A DNA stretch of 64,000 bases from Paralichthys olivaceus (taxonomy: Eukaryota > Chordata > Actinopteri > Pleuronectiformes > Paralichthyidae), in NCBI RefSeq assembly GCF_024713975.1, contig NC_091103.1:4654001-4718000 (forward strand), read 5' to 3'. Of the stretch, positions 1-30,818 are shown one piece after another (the stretch's first letter is position 1; each line of letters begins with the position of its first letter). A program made the position numbers and the translations under genes. The notes beneath the pieces are model-generated. The model saw nothing but the letters and a program-made list of their open reading frames with translations. It was not told where the DNA came from and did not search any database.

Positions 1-1550
1 AATGACACTCTTTGCCACAAGAGTGAGTGGAGCTGAGGGTGGAGAGAGAAAGTCCTCTGACTGGAGGCTGTCAGCCTCTTACTTTAGTTTCCTCCTCCGT
101 GTGTCTGGACCTGACCTGTGCTCAGCTTCCGCGTCTCTATGACGACCGTTGTCATGGCTACCTCTGACTTGGCTCTGACCAAAGTTATTAAATTTCACCA
201 AAGGCCATCATTTCTTTAGTCGTCGGAGAGCATCCCTCTTTTTCTTCTTCTTCTTCTGTTGTTTTTACAATTGTTTGCCTGTGATAGCTCGTCGAGATCC
301 ATAACGTGAGACTAAAACTCTGTTTGAAGTCATATTAAATCTGGAATTAGCAAAAAAAAAAAATGCTAGCAAAGGCCAAAATCTATATGTTTATTTAGGT
401 TGAAGCTGCTAACAGCTGCGTGCGTAGATATTCCACATCTTTAAATGTGAACTTTTTTAAAAAGGAATGGTTTCAAATTTTGGTTAAGACACTTGTTGAT
501 TTTCTTTTTTGGAGATTTTTCCAGTAGATTGTTATCACTCTCGTGTCTGTGCAAGTATAAAGATCCAAGCAGGAGATTGCTAGCTCGCCTTAGCATTAGA
601 GGACGTCGCTTCGGCGTTAGGAGCTAGCTTCGGAGATGGGCGCTAGCTTAGCTTTGAGGAGAATCACTTGCTTGGCTTCGTTCAAAGGTTAAAGAACACA
701 CCTCAGTAATGGTTTTAATACACATATAAGATATTTAGTTTGTTTAAATAATTAAAAAAAACGTAATGTTTAATTAGAAGATGTCAATTAATGAGGTGTT
801 GTGGAGCTGTTGTTCACTGTTTCTCCGTTTTTTTAGCCTTTATGCTAAAACTGAAGCTTCATATTGGGCACAAAGACATAGAACTTTGACCCATTTAGGG
901 CAAAAGAACGTCAAATTGGCATCAAAATTGATGTGGAAGTCTTAAAAAATTTCATTAAATTAAATACAACAGTGAAATATTTTTTCAAGAAAACATGAGA
1001 TGAAGTAAAGAGCCTCTAACAGACTGTTCAGTTCTACTATCAATATCTCTTCATCCTAACCCGACTCCGGCCCCTGGCCCCCCCCCTCACACCTACAGGT
1101 GAGACCAAAGACTGACGGTGAAAAAGTTGTTCTTGAAAACATTTTGAGAGGAGCTCCAAATCTTTTCTTATTTTTTTCCCGAACCTTGTCGTCGACAGAA
1201 CTTTTTCTTGGCGCGGCTTCTGGGTGACGAGGCAGGTGCAATATGCCGAGGCAGGACTGTGCTACTGCACTTAACCTATACTAGCCAAAGACCCTGTTGA
1301 TTTATACTGATTCTGTGTATGATTCATATGGTAATATTATGAATGTCGTGTTTTATTTTGTTTTCACGAGGGTTTGTACAGTTTGTGTGTCTGTGTCATA
1401 ACTGAGAGTTTCAAGCCGAGCGAGGTTTGATGATGTGAAACATTTGGAGAGAAAGAGCTTTTATTGTTTTGTTGACATGTTCACGTGCCTTGTTGGATAG
1501 CAATACGACAGATGTGTGTGGAAATAAAAGAAATATACCTCCTGGACAGA
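1..1550 (+). other. possible 3' UTR of an upstream gene, no coding sequence
   Basis: I see no convincing coding exon here. The stretch is AT-rich with an AATAAA at 1523-1528, followed within about 30 bases by GT-rich sequence, which is the arrangement of a polyadenylation site. It could therefore be the long 3' UTR of a + strand gene lying left of the window. A GC-rich patch with repeated GCTAGC/TTAGC words at about 575-655 resembles fish promoter or 5' UTR sequence but has no coding exon attached. The identity of any upstream gene cannot be read from this window. Confidence 0.3.
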
Positions 1551-1827
1551 GTCGAGTCGTGGGCTGGAGACGGTCGTCCGGCTAGGTTTCCCAGCAGCCC
1601 CTGCAGGTTGCTTTCCCTGCGTGTATAAGCTTTATTCAAACCAAACCCAAAGTTTGTCTGTTGATTTACAGTTGCACTCCTATTATCAGTCCTGACTTAC
1701 TGTACGCACCAAACCAATGTATAATTACAGCACACTAAAAATAAGATACTACAGATTGAAAAAAATAAATTTCAAAAGTAAATGCATACTGATGAATCGC
1801 TGTTGGCTCTTTATTCTTTGTTTGCCT

Positions 1828-1904
<77 letters not shown>

Positions 1905-3480
1905 CTCAGTGGTGTTTGTTTGTTGACAGGATGTGTGTCCTCTTCAAGTTAGGAAGGACAAGACTTCTTTACACATGCTCAGATAAATGTATCATTTAAT
2001 TCAAATTAATTTTGGTAGTTTTAAAGCTCTTGAGTGTAGAAACCTCTGAATTCCAATGACTATTAATTAAGGCCATATTAACACCAACCTGTTGTCATGT
2101 AACATCAAAACAGAAAGCAGGAATTCTTGAAATGTGGCTAAAATGACAATAATTAGACAATGCTATAGATTTAATTAAATTAAAAATCATCAAATGAAAC
2201 CTGGAGTGGAGGTGACGTTTTCTTATTCCACTGCTTTATTCATTTGAATGTGTATAAAGTATTTACTGCTGAGCTGTTATTTGGAATATACACCATCGGG
2301 TTATCTCTAGTAAAAAATCAGACATGCTTAGGGGACTGATATCCATGAACGTTTTGAATTTGGTTGCAGATCCAAATAAATATCTGGATTTAGTAGATTT
2401 AAATGGGGTTTCATAAGGGGACTGGTGGGCCTCACTGCTATTGTAGTTTCATGTATTTAAATTACATTTTTAGAGATAAGAGTTCTCAAACCACAAGCAC
2501 AAACACAAAATATAACAGGATTCTGGTGATTTTAGTCTTCAGTGTAAAACCTTGTACAACATTGTAAAAAATAAAGGAATAGAAACTCTGGCATGTTGGT
2601 CCATCTAAAGTGAAATACCCTGTATAGAATTAAAAAGTCATCGTCCATCAGAAAAAGACAGAATGTTAGAATTCATCATCAAACCTGTTTTCCAACTCTT
2701 TTGAGGCTCTGGATCTGACAGTGATGTGCATGAATCCATCGTGGCTGCAAAAAGACACTTGACCATTTGACATTACCATTTACTTTGCAGGTAACTTCAC
2801 ATAAAGACACACAGTGCAGTGGCCCTGCTCTGACAGGCCAGCAGGTGGCGCCTTTGGTTTGAATTTCTCCCCCAGTGTTTTTAGTTTACAGCTGTTTTTC
2901 CACTGGACCATGTGAACCCCCCCCCCCCTCGTCCTGTACTTCTAGGAATTACAGGCCTGGCATGAAGTGTGAAGTATACAGTGAATCACGTCACGTGCAC
3001 GGTGGGACAATGCACATATGTGTAGTGTAGGTGTGGCAGCAGTGTGAGCAGAGACCCTGTACACTCTGGAAACAAGGAGAGGTTCGAGTGGAGTTTAAAC
3101 TGGAACAAAAGAACTGTGTTTGAGATGTTTAATCCAGATTCTCTTTGTTCATATGTGGTTGAAAGCAGAGTGACACTGTTTTTAGCGCAGAGCGTCTTTG
3201 TTTGATTGTGTGAACAACTATTTCAGGCTCATAATCAGTGTTAATTACTTTAAATAACTTTTTTTTTTTTTAATCAAAACTACTTTTAAGGTTCATAATT
3301 AAATCCATTTTTCCATTGCAACATTCACTCCATTGTATGCTTTTCAAAACAAAAGCCATGTAGTCCCCTGTCTGTGTCCTCACACTTTGCACAACTGTTT
3401 TCTCAATGGTGTGTTTTTTTTTTTTTTCATTTTTCTTTCTCAGTATTGAGAAACAACACACATGTAGAATATTTGCAGCT
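1551..3480. other. intergenic, no gene seen
   Basis: No supported exon lies here. The stretch contains a 71-base (GT)n microsatellite at 1831-1901, AT-rich unique-looking sequence, and a short poly-C run near 2919. It ends at the CCAAT-bearing promoter of slc43a2. Confidence 0.6.
1831..1901. repeat. (GT)n microsatellite
   Basis: About 35 uninterrupted GT units. It creates an artefactual run of Cys-Val codons in one frame. Long perfect GT arrays are usual in teleost non-coding DNA. Confidence 0.97.
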
Positions 3481-3483
3481 CTC

Positions 3484-3600
3484 TGATTGGCTGGTGCGTC
3501 TCTAGCTCAGCCGCGGACCAATGGGGAGGCGCTGTTGTTTGTGCGCCGCTTCTCTCGCTCCTATAAAGTCCTGCAGCAATGAGGGATGAGAGGAGACATA
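3484..3600 (+). promoter_or_regulatory. slc43a2: slc43a2 core promoter with TATA-like and CCAAT boxes
   Basis: Two CCAAT elements (inverted ATTGG at 3486-3490 and direct CCAAT at 3518-3522) are followed by TATAAA at 3562-3567. Transcription would then start near 3590-3600. The downstream sequence is GC-rich, with CTG repeats, and ends in a consensus splice donor at 3764. The spacing CCAAT to TATA (about 40 bases) and TATA to inferred start (about 30 bases) fits a classical promoter. The start site itself is inferred. Confidence 0.6.
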
Positions 3601-3763
3601 AGAGGAGTCAGACACATCACGGAGACGTGTTTTTTCTACGTGCGAGCTGCCGGAGCTGCTCTGTGTTTGTCTGCCGTCGAGGGACGTCCTGTCCAGGGAT
3701 CTGACTGAGGCCGGAGCCGCCGAGCTGCTGCTGCTGCTGCTGCCCCTGAATCCGCACTCACAG
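3595..3763 (+). other. slc43a2: slc43a2 non-coding exon 1 (5' UTR)
   Basis: GC-rich segment downstream of the TATA-like box that ends CACAG|GTAGGG, a good donor, with the intron running to the acceptor before the ATG-bearing exon near 6388. It contains six CTG units at about 3725-3742. The 5' boundary is approximate. Assignment to slc43a2 rests on strand, position and the lack of any other + strand gene nearby. Confidence 0.55.
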
Positions 3764-4419
3764 GTAGGGAGGGAGGGGAGGGAGGGAGGGAGGATGCTCC
3801 GCTGCTGCTGGAGCTGGAGGTGGTGGAGAGGAGGGAGGCTGAGTCATGACTGTGTCGGTGAAGGAGTCCCCGGCTCCCTGTGTCCCACTCGGTCTCTATA
3901 CATCTTGTCCTGGCTCCTTATTGTTTGTGTTTGTCTGCAACAGCCTGCGACCAACTTCACTTCACTGCGGTGTGTTTGCACAAAGTCCTGATCGTGCATG
4001 TGTGTGTGTCTGTGTCTGTGTGATATCAGATTATATGAGTCACACTAGTCTAATCACCTCTTCATCCCCACACATGACGACAGTTCAGTGTGGATCCTCT
4101 GCTGCTCCATGTGTGCAAGTTGGGTTTTTTTTTTTATTTGATTCGTGGACAGTAAAAACATCCATGAAATAAAGCAGAGGGACAGAGGAGTGTGTTGTTT
4201 TGTCCCCGTGTCTTTGTCTCAGCAGCGGGACGGTGACTCCCGGACTGTTGTTGATGCTGAACAGCTGAGCGCCACTTGAGGAGCAGTGCGTCGAGCAGCT
4301 GGGACACAACACAGCCACAATCCAGGAAACCAGGGGCTTTGACTTCACAATAAAACACACAGCCACAAAACACTATCGTCAGCTGGAGTGTAGTGTCCTG
4401 GGGTTGATGTTGTGGTGGA

Positions 4420-4505
4420 GGATGCACTCAAGTAAAAGTAAATAGATGTACTTGAGCGAATCTGCTTTGTAAAATAAGCATTAACAGTAAAAGTACTTGC
4501 ACGGT
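4420..4505. repeat. AAGTAAAAGTA-type interspersed repeat fragment
   Basis: The stretch contains CTCAAGTAAAAGTAAATAG and a second AGTAAAAGTACTTGC, resembling a short element common in fish non-coding DNA. It lies in intron 1 of slc43a2. Recognition is from memory. Confidence 0.4.
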
Positions 4506-5590
4506 CTATTCCATAATGGTGAATCTATCATTACAATTGCTTTGGCTGGTCCCTTCTTTTCTTGTGTATAGATACTTTAAACATTGACCTACCTCTCCAT
4601 TTATATCAGATGCTGTCTTGTCTCATCAATATGGTAGATATTGTTGTTGTGTTGTGGTTTTTCCTCACTTTTGTTGAGGGTTTGTCGCAGATGATGTCCC
4701 ACCTTGAGGCAATTGTGATTTGGAAATATCCTTCTTTGTTTTTATAACATTAAATAAAGTGAGTGCAGGCTCAATATTTTTCTTAGAAATATTTTCTCCC
4801 AGTGCAGTAAAATCCCTTTTAATCCCGTTTAACTCTTATTTTGAATTGAGTCACCGGAAGAGCTGTGTGTTGCTCTCGCTGACTTGACTCCGTGGCAGGG
4901 AGAAGGATGGAGACGCAAACTGGGGGGGGGGGGTGATGATGATGAGGAGGAGGAGGAGGAGGTGATTTCAGTCCAGTTCAGACCAGTTTCTGCTCTGCTT
5001 CTCATTCACCGCAATATAGTTGTTATTCTTTTTGTTCTCAGTGTAATGATGGAGGACAGAGTGAGGTCTGATGGAGTGATGAGATGTGAGGGAGGAGGAG
5101 GAAGAGGAGGAGGAGGAGGAGGACGCTGCTGCAGGGACAGTGTGTTGTCCTCTGCAGGGACATCAAGTTTCTGCTCTGATCAAAAACAACAACAAACATC
5201 ATTCAAACACAAGTGCAGCGGATTCAACACACACACGTTCCATGTACACAACAGCTGGAACACAATAGAAACACTCCTGTTGTGTACACGCGTCGTGTCA
5301 CATGTTTTTGTGTAACAATCACACACTACACAATAAAATAGCTCATGATTTATTCCCATGTTATCAAAAGGGTTTTTTATTTAGTGAATACATTGTGTGA
5401 ATGTTTTTTATTATTCACGAATCCTTCAAATTACGTTATATATATATATATATATATGTTTTTATCAATTCATCAATCTGATTTGCAACAGGATTGATTG
5501 TTTTGTTGATTATTGTGTATTTTGAAATGTTTATTTCATGTGTAATTACTGCTGCAGCCCTCACTGTTCAGTAACACACACATAATAAAC

Positions 5591-5593
<3 letters not shown>

Positions 5594-5632
<39 letters not shown>
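5594..5632. repeat. (CA)n microsatellite
   Basis: Nineteen to twenty CA units in intron 1 of slc43a2. An (AT)n run lies just upstream at about 5437-5457. Confidence 0.95.
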
Positions 5633-5634
<2 letters not shown>

Positions 5635-6442
5635 TGTATGAGCAGAGGCTGCAGCTCGAACTCAGCCTCGCGCCGCACTGGTTCGAACCGGCTGGAGCTC
5701 GCGCTGCCTTCACGTGCGGTGGTGTTTTTTTTTCGTTGTCCACTCAAATACTCTACAATGATATTTATTAATTTTTTTTAAAAACCAGAATGGATTCACA
5801 CACTCGCTTGGTCAGAGAAATGTATTTCTTTTTTCTCTCCATAAAAAAGGGAACCTCCTGCAGCCAGTGGAGTCCCGTGGCTGTTGTGTTGTTCTCACCA
5901 AACTAATTGGTGCATTATCTTATGATCGTTTGTTTGTTGGCTGTGAAATGTAGAGTTTTCTTCTTCAGCTGTGGAATTTGGTTCTACCATATACATGGGA
6001 CCCCCCCAAATCCCAAAACACACACACACACGCACAGACGCAGGGGAGTTAAACGCAACATCAACCTCACGTGTAGCAGCTGCATGCTCTATGTCACCAT
6101 CAGCCAATGGGAGGCGAGCTCAGAAACCCACAAACCAATCAGATGCGTCAGTGGGCGGGACAATTTAAGATTTATGTAGGGGGGGGGTGCTTCTGAAAGG
6201 CCTCAGCTGTTTTCTGTTGGAGTCTTGTGGAGTAGACCATCATCAACATCCTCATCAGGCTGAACAAAGACGTGTATGTGCTGCAGAGCACTTTAACATG
6301 AAGTGAATGTTTTCTAATGTACAATAAAAAGCAGAAGTGTAAGCACCACTGTTATCTCTGAACGCCTCCTTGTTTCTGTTCCTCCAGCAGCCTCCCTCAC
6401 CTCCAGTCAGGCCGGTGCACTGCTGCCTCAGACCCAGCTGAG

Positions 6443-25657
<19,215 letters not shown>

Positions 25658-25958
25658 AAAGACTGGAGAGTTCATACACCAAAAAGAGACAGACAGAGAG
25701 AAGAAGAAGAGAGGGAGAGGACGGTGGTGGAGGTTATCATAGCCTGGGTGACACTTGTGAAAAATACACTCTGTCTCTCCCTTACACCCCCACCCCCCTC
25801 CACACCCACACACACACACACAGACACACACTCTACATTACACTGCCAGACATGACTACACACCACTGTGACACCCAGTGTTCCCCTCCTTCATCTGTTG
25901 TGTATACACTGTGGGAAGTGAGACCCACACATACACATCCTCTCCAGCCCTACGGAGA

Positions 25959-25979
25959 TGTGTGTGTGAGTGTGTGAGT

Positions 25980-26031
<52 letters not shown>
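25959..26031. repeat. (GT)n microsatellite with GTGTGA interruptions
   Basis: GT array whose 5' part is interrupted by regularly spaced GA dinucleotides, about 300 bases downstream of the slc43a2 stop. Confidence 0.95.
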
Positions 26032-26033
<2 letters not shown>

Positions 26034-26622
26034 TCAACAGCATCTCTGTAATGAGGAGTAAATAGACTTATGGGCGAAAGAGGAGGCAACGTTACACGTG
26101 CCGCTGATGGTCGACTTGTTTATGCTCTGCTGGTCCGTCTTATAAACCATCGAAGGAGAAAAGGACAAAGATTTCTGCCAATAGAATGTGTGGGAATTTT
26201 AGAGGAGACAAATTGTCAGTGACAGTATTGTGCTTTTACACACAGCCCACTCTACCACATATCTGAAATCTGGTGCGGTGTGAACGTGTTGCCACCACCG
26301 AGCAACCATGGAGTAACTATAGAGTAACCACAGAGCAAACAAGGGTGTTACTATGGTGACGGCCTGGTGTCTGTTTTATTCGTGAGGACTTGAAACATCC
26401 CCTTGGGAGACAAAATAAAAGTACGTAGACACAAGCGCACACAGACACGCACACAAGTTGCACCACTGGTCCGGACGTCTGCTTCCTCTTGCGCTGGAGG
26501 GCATTATCCAAATAAGAATCCATAGACAGCAGTATTGGTAGCAGTTGAGATTGAAATACACAGTATGACAGCACATGACGCACAGATGAATCAGAGTAAA
26601 ACACAGCAGCAGGAGCCGCAGC

Positions 26623-26624
<2 letters not shown>

Positions 26625-26676
<52 letters not shown>
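26625..26676. repeat. (GT)n microsatellite
   Basis: Perfect GT array in the probable slc43a2 3' UTR. Confidence 0.95.
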
Positions 26677-26677
<1 letters not shown>

Positions 26678-28556
26678 CATGATGCAATGTGAGAAAGTGG
26701 CTTCTGATGTTTGAAAAACTACACTGCATGATTCCAGTGTTGACATGCTGGTCCTTTATTACACTTTCACTCAGTCAGTAGTGCAGGAACACACTCAGTA
26801 AAGTTTTTTGTTCTCTAAGTCATGAATTCCTATGTAACCTTTTATTGTTGTTGTTTTTTTCTTTTTAAATGTATTTATTGCAATATGATTGCAGATGTAC
26901 TGTTAAATCTTTTTTTTACCCTACATACGATCTGAAGATGTGGAGGAGGAATTATGTTTCTAGACTATGTATACAGGATGACGATATTAGATGTAGTGCG
27001 TTTTAAAAGGCTGCCGTGGCGTAGAGGTGGAGCCCCCTGTTGTTCTGCTCGCTACACACATGGGTTTTGGAAATGTTCAATTCGTCGTAGCAATAAGTGC
27101 TTCTGTGGGATGCTGGGCAACGCGTTGACTCACAATCAAACACACGGACAGGCATATAATGTTTATGGGCTGTATCTCTAATCCACAACGGGTGCTAATT
27201 AATTACAGATATGTGTTTTGTGTATTTTTGCTAGTTGAAGTCATTTTACCACAAAGGGCAACACAATTGGCATAAATTTACCATGCTGTGGTTTTCCAAA
27301 GAGCCAATCATTTCACGTGGCTACTTTTCTCTTGGCTTTTGATGGAGATTGTTGATACTGCACCATAACACGCAGTGGAGCCACTTGAATTCACCAGTTA
27401 CTGACATAAAGGGACATTAGCTTGAAGGTAGCAGGCTGATAAAGACACATTCGTCCTACTTCTAAAAAAAAAAAAAAGACTGAAAAGCCCAGGAGGCAGG
27501 AGCATTGAGGGTGTAGAGAATGATACAGGGGGATAATATTTGCATTTCGATTCAGCCCACTGTCTTCAGATGCCACAGAGTAAAGCTCCAGATAGTCTCT
27601 GCCCGCCAGTAAACTCACAGAGGCACTTCCAAAGACAGCCATGGCCCTCAGAGTGCCTCTTCATGAGTACGGGACGATTGGAGGAGTAGATTCAATGTTG
27701 CTCACCCAGTCCAGTCCCTCCCTCCAGTCACATATCCATCTATCTGTTGCTCTCATCCACCCATCCATAAGTCCGCAAACATGTCGCGAAGTGTTGGCGG
27801 AGCTGAGAGACAAGCCTCTGCTGCCACCAGAGGCCCCCAGTGAATGACTTAGCGAGAAGCGAATGGCACATGATGCACTTTAGACCTTGAAAATGGACCT
27901 CAGTCATGTATTTCTGAATGGCCTGCCCCCCCCTCCCCCACCCTGCAACGGACACAAAGCGCATGGCTGTTTAGTGGTGATTCATGATTCAATGAATGTA
28001 TACTTAGAGCTTCAGATGTAGACTTATAATTCCGAACATGAGAATGGAAAGATGCTGTTATTTTTTTATACTCAGAAATTGCTTCACGTGTTTCCTATAT
28101 TGCCTTTATGTGCGTGGACGGTGCGGCAGAGTCTTGTCTCTCAGCTCAGGACCTTTTTGTAATTGTGGACATCACCATATCACAACTGTAGGACACAATC
28201 ATCCTCATTCACCTACATGATACCTATCTAGGATCAGAGAGAACTGTATGGAGTCAAATTGGTGCTGGAATCATTCAACTGTTTTCTTAGATGTCAAATG
28301 TAAAGGAACTTCAGTAAAGTAAAGTATTCTACATTTCTAATAAAACCAAATTCACATTTGTACATTTCTTTTTATGTCAAAATTTAATGTTGATTCTTAG
28401 GAAAATAAAAATGCAGCAGAAATTAATGAATCCTCACACAATGCCAGCACAACATTTATTACTAAATTAACTTTTATAGTCATAGATCTTTATCAGATAT
28501 CCTGGTAAACATACACTGATAGTCTGCAGGAATTCATTACGTTCTTATGTTTTCTT

Positions 28557-28800
28557 ACCTCCGCCAATGTGGTTATGTTTTCGAAATTTGGGACGCGATG
28601 TGAATCTAGTTAAAGGGGCAGATCCACATTTTTTTATTACTGTCCTCAACATTCAAGAGAGATTCACCAGTTACTCAGGAAATAATAGATCTTGATGTAA
28701 AATATCAGGCATGTGTAGGATTGCTTGGCTTTGGTGTCACAGGGTTGCTGTTTTTGCATTATTCACACATTCACATTTTTGTATTCTTTAAGTACAAAAT
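28557..28800. repeat. interspersed repeat, 'CCTCCGCCAA..GGTTATGTTTTCG' family
   Basis: Begins CTTACCTCCGCCAATGTGG followed by TTATGTTTTCG, which I recognise as the start of a very common percomorph repeat. A second, differently truncated copy appears at 33327-33440. It is diverged and shows no coding potential. Confidence 0.55.
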
Positions 28801-29160
28801 TTCTTCTGGTTCTCCATCACATTTACACCAGGGACTGAAGTGGTCTTCCAAATGCCCCTTTCTTCTACAGCAGATTTTAAAATGTTAGTTCGTGTATCTT
28901 TATTTTTACATGACAGATACAAACGCACACACGGACAGTGATCGTTTTTCTATTATTCTTTTTAAGACGTGGAAAAACAAGATCTGTGTTGTGATATCGT
29001 CTCTCTCTAAATAACAGCTTTGTACTGGAGAGATTCAACAATGTGAATTTGTACATAGAACCGTACAAATCAAAAAATCTATTTGCTGTAAAACAAGTTT
29101 GAAATTACAATTGCACAACTTGTTTCCATTGTTAAGTCCAATAAAACACATTCGACTTAC

Positions 29161-30680
29161 ATTATGGCACTAATCTAACTCCATACAGAGCATCTCTCTG
29201 TGTGCTGGTGTCACTTGACGTTCTGTTAACGCAGGAGATGACAGGCAGGTACAGATATTCTCTCAGTGTTTACCTGTGAATGTGGCCGATGAGTTTTTAA
29301 TATGTGCTTGGTAACCCACTGAAATAACACACAACATTGTGATTATGCAGCCTGGATAAATGTGTGCAGAGTTAACAGGTGAAACCTTCATTCCCTTACA
29401 GGGGGAAACTGATCAGCACTTTCCTTCACTGCGGTACCTTAAACGACTCACCCGCCCCCCCAATGCCATCACCCCCCTGGTCTGATCCCATTTCCCCAGG
29501 ATATAGATTCTACATTGTAGTTTTGTTTATCGTCTGATGAACTGATCAATTGTTTGTTGTCTGAAGATGAATCCTAGGATGAGCATTTGCTTGCGGAGGA
29601 TGTTTTAATGGCTTTGTGTGATAATAGGAAATGGAGATTTAAACCGAAGCCTCGTTTCCACTTCCCTGGGTTTTTATGTTCTGAATCTTTTCTACTCTGT
29701 ACCTTCTTTATTTTCTTCATCTTCATTCTTATTTTTTTGCTGATGTTTACGAGGATATGAATCTCCACGGTCCTATATTATATATTTGTTTTGTTTACTT
29801 GTGCCACAGTATTAGCCATTGTCACTGACATTTCAAATCATATTGTTTCAACTGAAAGTAAAAAAAAAAAAAAGACAGATGCAAAACAAAATAAACACAA
29901 TAATTTGTTTAAATGTGTCTCCTCTTTCACAAACAGCACTACTCGTCTTTCACCCTGGATGGAAGGAGGAGGGTTTTTTTTGACCAGCAGGGGTCAAACT
30001 CTCACATAAAAGCTGATTGTATCTGGAGTTTTACAGTTAATAAATGATCCATTCAACACATACACTGATACATGATGTGATTAACCTGTGGGGCGATAAG
30101 GTTTCACCAGCATTGTTTTAAATTAACCGTTTGACTCATGTCCAGTAAACAGGTGTTACCAGAGTGGATGGTTTCTCCCTGTACTGGTTTGACTACACAA
30201 GGGTGTAGACGGCTCCACCCTCTGTGAAGACAAGGAGACTTGTCCCGTCCTTGCACATGAACTAATACTCAGGCTTTGATCGCTGATACTCGACAACATG
30301 TGAAACCTTATCTACGAATCTATTTGTTTGATTTCACACGTCAGGCATCAAACACACTCTTGAAAACATCACTAGGATTATTTTATACTCAACTTCTTCC
30401 AATACGTAACTTTCACTCCTACACACTGGACCTTTAAATGTCTGTTGGGCCTTGTTGGAGGTGTGGCCTTTCTTCTTCAGGTGTGATTATAATTCAGCAG
30501 GTATTAGTAGAAGAAGTATTCATAGATTTTCAAAGTGGAATCAAGTGTAGTGGCAGCAGTGACATTAGCTCCATGAAACGATATGATCACAACTTCAAGT
30601 TCCGGATGGAAAGACTCGATAATGATTTACCAAACTGCTCGTGAACGCAGCATGAAGTTACCTGAAACTTAAAGGTGGGT
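29161..30680. other. intergenic between slc43a2 and pitp, no gene seen
   Basis: AT-rich sequence with no supported exon. Its right half contains a partial interspersed repeat (about 30300-30437). The final 100 bases become GC-rich as they approach the pitp promoter. Confidence 0.55.
30300..30437. repeat. partial copy of 'CACACACTGGACCTTTAA' percomorph repeat
   Basis: Ends in TACACACTGGACCTTTAAA and contains ATCACTAGGATTATT, both shared with the fuller copy at 51966-52326 (ATCATGAGGATTATT ... CACACTGGAGCTTTAAA). It looks like a non-autonomous DNA element fragment. Confidence 0.65.
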
Positions 30681-30818
30681 GTGTCCCTCTGAGTCGAAGC
30701 CGCGCCCCTCCGCTCACCCAGCCGGTATCTTCAGGAAGTGGAGAACCGGCTCACAGACACCGACCTGCGGCCAGTGGAGCTCCGTGATCCCCGCACAGCT
30801 ACAGTCGACACCGCCAAC
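30681..30818 (+). promoter_or_regulatory. pitpna: GC-rich promoter / 5' UTR of pitp
   Basis: A locally GC-rich stretch with a GC-box-like CCGCGCCCCTCCG leads straight into the pitp ATG. No TATA box is evident, which suits a housekeeping-type promoter. The start site cannot be placed precisely. Confidence 0.45.

Larger units (their letters stand above)
25658..29160 (+). other. slc43a2: slc43a2 3' UTR and downstream sequence
   Basis: Non-coding sequence after the slc43a2 stop. AATAAA hexamers occur at 26414-26419 and 29140-29145; either could end the transcript, and the long option would resemble the several-kilobase 3' UTR of the mammalian gene. GT arrays lie at 25959-26031 and 26625-26676. 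A 68-codon reading frame at 27641-27847 has no recognisable features and is treated as chance. Confidence 0.45.

Noticed and set aside
1717-1926. 69-codon frame with a long Cys-Val run
   Set aside because: It is the translation of the GT microsatellite. The same applies to frames at 14751-15188, 15320-15730, 5561-5743, 26376-26729 and 25856-26089.
27641-27847. 68-codon frame starting MALRVPLHEYG
   Set aside because: No splice context, no family resemblance, and it lies in probable 3' UTR.
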